Of a stretch of DNA of 45,877 nt, positions 41,759-45,877 are shown piece after piece. A model generated the notes under the pieces. That model was not told the origin of the DNA. It saw nothing but the letters and a program-made list of their open reading frames with translations, and did no database searches. The position numbers and the translations under genes were made by a program. Numbering within the stretch: position 1 is the first letter of the stretch; each line of letters starts with the position of its first letter. Source of the DNA: Desulfobacca acetoxidans (lineage in GTDB: Bacteria > Desulfobacterota > Desulfobaccia > Desulfobaccales > 0-14-0-80-60-11); NCBI GenBank assembly GCA_020722205.1, contig DYLF01000010.1, forward strand, positions 1 to 45,877. The letters are read 5' to 3'.

Positions 41759-43669
41759 TCAAGTTGATGAATGAAATTCAGGGCGGAGATTACGGAAAAA
41801 AAGATTATGCCACTCGTTAAGAAAAAGCAAATACCAAAGGCGCCCGGTATGGTTGTGCCCCCGCCGGTGCAGGGTGATCAGGTGGCGCACTTTTTCCGGG
41901 GAAATGAGGGCGTAGGCCAGGGACTCTTTATCAGTCAGGTGTTTTTCCAGCCAAGCAGCCGATTCCGGGGCGCGAAACCAATCCTGCAGGGGTGGAGTGA
42001 AGCCCATTTTAGTCCGGCGAGCGAAGGTGCTCCCCATTTTTTTGGCCAATAAATCTTTGAGGAGGCTCTTGGGCTCGCCACGGCGCAGGAGGACTGAGGC
42101 CGGCAGCTGTCGGACTTGGTCGAAGAGATCAATATCCAGAAACGGCGAGCGGGCCTCGATGGAGTGGGCCATGGAGGCCCGGTCCACCTTGACCAGGTAG
42201 GCCTGGGTGAGGCGCTCGAGGAAGCGGTTAAGGAACCTTTCCAGGTCGTGACGGCCAGCGTCCTCGAACAACTGGCGGTCCCGGCGTTCCACCAGGTCTT
42301 CGCCCGCGGCCTGCCAGGCCTCCGGACGCATCAGGGCTTTTCGCCAATAGGTGGTCCAGCCGACGCTAGATAAGGATTGGAAGGCGTCAGCCCCGTGGCG
42401 GCGCAGGGCGGTCAAGAGATAACCCAGTTCCCTGAGCCTTTTTATCGGCAGGTAGATAGCGCGCTCCAAGAAATCATGGTTAAATATATTTCCCAACCCC
42501 CAGCAAGGGCGTAGTAATTGCCGCCACCAAAAGAGTTTACCATCCCTGTAGCCAGCAAAGACTTCGTCGCCGCCGTCACCAGTGAGCACCACTTTGCAGT
42601 AGGGCTGGAGTCCCGCAAAGAGACGAAAAGTGGGGATGGCTGAGTAATCCCCGAAGGGTTCGCCGTAGGTTCTGACCAGACGGGGCAGCAACATGGGTAG
42701 GGATGACATGGTGACGGCAAACTCGGTGTGAAGGGAGCCGGCCAGACGGGCGGCCTGCCGGGCGAAAGCAGCTTCGTTAAAGGAAGTGTTAGGGAAAGTG
42801 ACGGTGAAAGTGTTTATCCGAGAGGGTTGTTCTTCAGCCGAGATCAGGGCTACCAAGCTGGAATCCACCCCGCCGGAGAGCAAGACTCCGACGGGGACAT
42901 CACTCTCAAAACGCCGCCGCACGGCCACGTGTAGATGTTCTTCCAACTGGTCATAGACCTTGGCCCGGGGTGGGGCAAAAGAATCACTCATCGTAAACCT
43001 ACCCTGCCAGTAGGGCCGTTCGCTGCATTTACCTTGCTGAAAATCAATCTCCAGATAATGGCCGGGTTGCAGGCAATGAATGGCATCATAAACCGACTGC
43101 CCTGGTGGGAAGTAACCCTTGAGTAAATAATGGGCTAGCTTGGGCAGGGAAAAACCAGGACGGCCAGGCAAGGCGCTGACCACCGCCTCCACTTCGGAGG
43201 CAAAAATGAAGTGCCGGCCTCTATGCCAGGCATAATAAAACGGCTTTTTCCCGAAGGGGTCCCGAGCGCAAAACAGGCGACGGTTGCTCCTGTCCCAGAG
43301 GGCAAAGGCAAACATGCCGCGGAGGCGATTTAAGACCTCGTAGCCCCAGAAGAGGTAACCCCGCAGAAGAACTTCACTGTCGGAGGTGGAGTGAAAAAGG
43401 TGTCCTTGGTCTGCCAATTCTTTCTTTAACTGCTTATAGTTATAAATTTCGCCGTTAAACACCAGAACGGCGCCGTCGGCCACCATGGGTTGATGAGCTT
43501 TCGGAGACAGGTCAATGATGGCCAGGCGTCGATGTCCCAGACAAAGATCCTCATCGACATAAAGACCCTCATCGTCAGGACCGCGGTGAGCCATAAGCCG
43601 GATCATGCGGCGGACCTTGCCTTCCTTGTTTGGGGAACCGGGTTCAATTAATCCGGCTATGGCGCACAT
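41759..43669 (-). CDS. asnB: Asparagine synthase-like glutamine amidotransferase
   Basis: This 636-residue protein begins with catalytic Cys2 (MCAIAGLIEPG) and the class II glutaminase domain (MAHRGPDDEGLY, RRLAIIDLS, VFNGEIYNYKQL). The synthetase domain follows, with the ATP-pyrophosphatase loop VGVLLSGGVDSSLVAL and VVLTGDGGDEVFAGY. AsnB makes asparagine, but paralogues in exopolysaccharide clusters are thought to amidate uronic acids or proteins there. Given its neighbours (glycosyltransferases, methyltransferases, deacetylase) the second role is likelier. No exosortase is in view. No clear ribosome site precedes the ATG. Confidence 0.92.
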   Translation of the reverse strand: MCAIAGLIEPGSPNKEGKVRRMIRLMAHRGPDDEGLYVDEDLCLGHRRLAIIDLSPKAHQPMVADGAVLVFNGEIYNYKQLKKELADQGHLFHSTSDSEVLLRGYLFWGYEVLNRLRGMFAFALWDRSNRRLFCARDPFGKKPFYYAWHRGRHFIFASEVEAVVSALPGRPGFSLPKLAHYLLKGYFPPGQSVYDAIHCLQPGHYLEIDFQQGKCSERPYWQGRFTMSDSFAPPRAKVYDQLEEHLHVAVRRRFESDVPVGVLLSGGVDSSLVALISAEEQPSRINTFTVTFPNTSFNEAAFARQAARLAGSLHTEFAVTMSSLPMLLPRLVRTYGEPFGDYSAIPTFRLFAGLQPYCKVVLTGDGGDEVFAGYRDGKLFWWRQLLRPCWGLGNIFNHDFLERAIYLPIKRLRELGYLLTALRRHGADAFQSLSSVGWTTYWRKALMRPEAWQAAGEDLVERRDRQLFEDAGRHDLERFLNRFLERLTQAYLVKVDRASMAHSIEARSPFLDIDLFDQVRQLPASVLLRRGEPKSLLKDLLAKKMGSTFARRTKMGFTPPLQDWFRAPESAAWLEKHLTDKESLAYALISPEKVRHLITLHRRGHNHTGRLWYLLFLNEWHNLFFRNLRPEFHSST

Positions 43670-43744
43670 AAGAGATGGTTGGCGGTCTTTAGTTTGCAGT
43701 TGAAAGAAGGTTGATCATTAATTGACTCGACAAATTTTATAGCA

Positions 43745-44545
43745 TCAAAAGTGAGATGAAATCTTCTCCGATTTTTGGGCCACGATAATGAAGGAGGAAA
43801 AGCCGAACTGGCATGAGGTTCGTTGCCAGCAGCGTTCCAGAGCACCGAGGAGTTGGAAATAGAACTTGGGCACGGGCAGGTTAAAGGGGATGAGGTGGGC
43901 GCCCAGGAACACCAGCTCCAGGATGCAAAACCCGCTGGTGGTTAATTTATCTATTTCTTCCGCAGCGGTATGGGCCCGGGTCTGAAAGGAGCCGAGGACA
44001 CGATTGCCGGGGTTCAGGAGCCGGGAGAACGGCCGCAGCAGCCGCCGTGAGAGGTGATAAAAAGACCTTTGATGGCAATAAGAGAGGAGAGCCACGCCCC
44101 CTGGTCTTAGAAGACGGTAAAGCTCCTGGTAGAAGACCACTTCCTCCGGCAGATAATCCATTAATCCCAGAGCCACCGCGACCTCAAAGAAATGGTCAGG
44201 AAGGCTGGTGTGGCAGACGTCGCCGGTGAGCAGGGTGACTTGGCGCTGGGGCGCCAGCCGGGCGACCCGCCTTTGCGCCTGTTTAATCATGCCGGCTGAG
44301 ATGTCGATGCCATAGTAGTCATATCCCCGCGCCTGGACAATCTCGAAGAAATTGGCCGGCCCGCAGCCAAGGTCAAGGAATTTACCCGGACGGGGGGCAT
44401 ATCGGTCCAGGAGGAGGGTGGCTTGGTGCAGGCGGTGGCGCATACTGAAGGAATTGATGTCTTGCAAGCAGGAGTAACGCTTATCATAGTAATCCTGGGC
44501 CAAGCCATTGAAGAACGAAGCTACCTGGTTTTTATCAGTTACCAT
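43745..44545 (-). CDS. Class I SAM-dependent methyltransferase
   Basis: This 266-residue enzyme has motif I FLDLGCGPANFFEIV, motif II YYGIDISAGMIKQAQ, LLTGDVCHTSLPDHFFEVAV and LYRLLRPGGVALLSY. I start at 44545 (MVTDKNQVASFF), which leaves 11 bases after the deacetylase stop; the track start at 44602 would overlap that gene by 46 bases and adds residues without family support. It is probably a sugar or lipid-carrier methyltransferase of the polysaccharide cluster. Confidence 0.85.
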   Translation of the reverse strand: MVTDKNQVASFFNGLAQDYYDKRYSCLQDINSFSMRHRLHQATLLLDRYAPRPGKFLDLGCGPANFFEIVQARGYDYYGIDISAGMIKQAQRRVARLAPQRQVTLLTGDVCHTSLPDHFFEVAVALGLMDYLPEEVVFYQELYRLLRPGGVALLSYCHQRSFYHLSRRLLRPFSRLLNPGNRVLGSFQTRAHTAAEEIDKLTTSGFCILELVFLGAHLIPFNLPVPKFYFQLLGALERCWQRTSCQFGFSSFIIVAQKSEKISSHF

Positions 44546-44556
44546 GGGTGTCACCA

Positions 44557-45555
44557 CTACAACCCCAGACGGTGCAGAAATTTTTGCAGCCAATATAGCC
44601 AATCATAGGCCCCGGAGATTTTGCGCCTAAGGATTTCCGGGGTATCATGACTGTTTATCGGCATGCGACGTAAGGCGAAAGGACTAGCCCCCGCCTTTAC
44701 TCGGCCGAGGTGAGAGGTGAAAGCCAGGGCAAAACCCTCTGCTGCCAGCAGTTGGTTGGTGGTCGGAGTCCAGTCACCGTGTTCGGCGATGCCCTGAGGA
44801 TAAGAGAACAAGAAGGGGGGCTTAATGCCAACCCGGGTAAGCATTTCCCGGCATTCCCGGATTTCCTGACGGGCTGTTGCCAAAGAGAGGCGCCCCAGTC
44901 TGTCATGACTTGCCCCATGCCCTCCCCAAACGATGTGGGGGTGGCTTTTAATATGGTCGGTGGTAAGGGGCAGCCAGGAAGAGGGATAGTCAACCCGACG
45001 GGAGAAAACCAGATTCTTGAAAAAAGGAAACGGCTCTTCACTATTAAGGAACCTGGTAGTAACAAAGATGGTGGCCGGGATCTGCTTCTCTTTCAGGAGG
45101 GGGAGGGCATGAGCCACCAGTCCGCGGAAGCCGTCGTCGAAGGTTAAAAATACCCCACCATTGGTAAGAGTTAATCTCCCCTGCAGAAAATCAAGAAAGT
45201 TCTGCGCAGTCAAAAAAGGCAGGTTCAGAGAAATCAGGGCATCCAACTGTCTGGCGAAATTATCCGGGGTGACGTTCATATAAGGTGGGTAATTAAGGGG
45301 AACATCAAAGGAGACATTGTGATAAAGCAACACGGTAACGTGATTTTTTTGGCAACGTGGGGATTTTCGAAGTTGATATAATAGAGAGGAGATAATATTA
45401 CCCGCACGGAGATAAAGATCGTATTTTAAAAATGTGATTAATTGCGGAGATAAATTGAAGAAACTCTTTTCTTTATCAGTGGAAAAAAGAATTTTTTCTC
45501 CAGCAGGTTGGGAAAATGTGGCCACTGGTTGTGCTTGTGCTCCATTAGGATTCAT
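44557..45555 (-). CDS. Polysaccharide deacetylase (NodB/CE4 family)
   Basis: This 332-residue protein has the NodB homology domain: VLLYHNVSF, the metal-binding FLTFDDGFRGLVAHALP, IVWGGHGASHDRLGRLS with the H-x3-H type ligands, FLFSYPQG and the terminal ALRRMPI. CE4 enzymes remove N- or O-acetyl groups from glycans. No signal peptide is seen at the N-terminus, which is unusual for an extracellular deacetylase and suggests action on a cytoplasmic lipid-linked intermediate. Its start overlaps the glycosyltransferase gene upstream by 11 bases; there is no obvious ribosome site. Confidence 0.88.
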   Translation of the reverse strand: MNPNGAQAQPVATFSQPAGEKILFSTDKEKSFFNLSPQLITFLKYDLYLRAGNIISSLLYQLRKSPRCQKNHVTVLLYHNVSFDVPLNYPPYMNVTPDNFARQLDALISLNLPFLTAQNFLDFLQGRLTLTNGGVFLTFDDGFRGLVAHALPLLKEKQIPATIFVTTRFLNSEEPFPFFKNLVFSRRVDYPSSWLPLTTDHIKSHPHIVWGGHGASHDRLGRLSLATARQEIRECREMLTRVGIKPPFLFSYPQGIAEHGDWTPTTNQLLAAEGFALAFTSHLGRVKAGASPFALRRMPINSHDTPEILRRKISGAYDWLYWLQKFLHRLGL

Positions 45556-45877
45556 TAAATATTAAATTGTAATAATTTTTTACGCCTTCTTCAACGGTAA
45601 ACTGCTGCAACCAGGCCTGATCGGGGGTGGGGGGCGGCAGGGTGAGAGACTCCAGGATGGCGGCCGCCATCTCCTCGGGGTTCTGCATGGGCACCAGCTT
45701 GCCGTATTGGCCGTCTTTGAGTATCTCACTGGGGCCGCTGGGGCAATCGGTGCTGACCAGCCGGCAGCCACAGGCCATGGCTTCTATAAGGGCTCCCGGC
45801 AATCCCTCCACGAGGGAGGAGAGGACAAATACAGCGGCATGGGACATATACGGATAAGGGTTCATCACAAACCCCGG
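45545..45877 (-). CDS. Family 4 glycosyltransferase, C-terminal part (cut by right edge)
   Basis: Only the last 110 codons are in view, and the frame runs off the window (PGFVMNPYPYMSHAAVFVLS). The visible part is the nucleotide-sugar domain with SSLVEGLPGALIEAMACGCR, the E-x7-E motif, and STDCPSGPSEILKDGQYG, very typical of GT4 enzymes in capsule and exopolysaccharide clusters. The track start at 45868 is a GTG inside the domain and not a real start. It ends within the deacetylase gene, so the two genes are cotranscribed. Confidence 0.9.
   Translation of the reverse strand, partial: PGFVMNPYPYMSHAAVFVLSSLVEGLPGALIEAMACGCRLVSTDCPSGPSEILKDGQYGKLVPMQNPEEMAAAILESLTLPPPTPDQAWLQQFTVEEGVKNYYNLIFNES

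Noticed and set aside
1-45877. CRISPR array, IS element, prophage or attachment site
   Set aside because: No regularly spaced repeats, transposase, integrase or phage genes were found. The tRNA-Leu gene has no duplicated 3' end nearby.

Overview
The window reads as chromosome of a GC-rich Gram-negative bacterium, most likely a sulfate- or sulfur-metabolising deltaproteobacterium (Desulfobacca/Syntrophobacter-like). This rests on gene content and style: a TauE/SafE anion exporter operon with Usp proteins, a sigma-54 two-component system, the thrS-infC-rpmI-rplT-pheS order, HDOD-GAF signalling and exopolysaccharide genes. The taxonomic call is inference; no rRNA is present. Genes are densely packed and several use TTG starts.

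Layout. 1-2914 (minus): leucine biosynthesis, leuC (cut by the left edge) and leuA. 3312-4493: an aspartate-type aminotransferase. 4638-15021: a signalling and stress island. It holds an orphan Cache-type histidine kinase, a coupled histidine kinase/NtrC-type activator pair, and a minus-strand operon of five genes (58-aa protein, degenerate Usp-like protein, small membrane protein, TauE-type exporter, tandem UspA). Divergent from that operon is a Lon-type protease carrying a receiver domain inside it. 15340-16910: ECF sigma factor, zinc anti-sigma factor and a Spy/CpxP-like periplasmic protein. 17212-17299: tRNA-Leu(CAA). 17668-21221: rluD-like pseudouridine synthase, coaE, rho. 21284-25535 (minus): the translation operon thrS-infC-rpmI-rplT-pheS, with a transcription attenuator before thrS. 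25803-32319: carbohydrate genes, namely a GH8 glycosidase, a GT4 gene interrupted by one in-frame TGA, an amylo-1,6-glucosidase-type debranching enzyme and a phosphohexomutase. 32540-36336: site-2 protease, PrmA-like methyltransferase, O6-alkylguanine repair protein, HDOD-GAF protein. 36387-45877 (minus): a polysaccharide cluster with three glycosyltransferases, three methyltransferases, asparagine synthase-like amidotransferase, beta-propeller protein and polysaccharide deacetylase, cut by the right edge.

Most notable system. The Lon-like protein (12991-15021) lacks the usual N-terminal LON substrate domain and has a complete phospho-acceptor receiver spliced between the helical segment and the AAA+ Walker A. 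By hand count this receiver matches the neighbouring NtrC-type regulator at 66 of 121 ungapped positions. The shared divergent promoter region contains a clear sigma-54 promoter (GG-N10-GC) firing into the Usp/TauE operon, and two TTGCA-N3-TGCAA inverted repeats at about -109 and -196 from its predicted start, placed like enhancer sites. My inference is a phosphorelay in which one kinase controls both transcription of the exporter/Usp operon and a protease.
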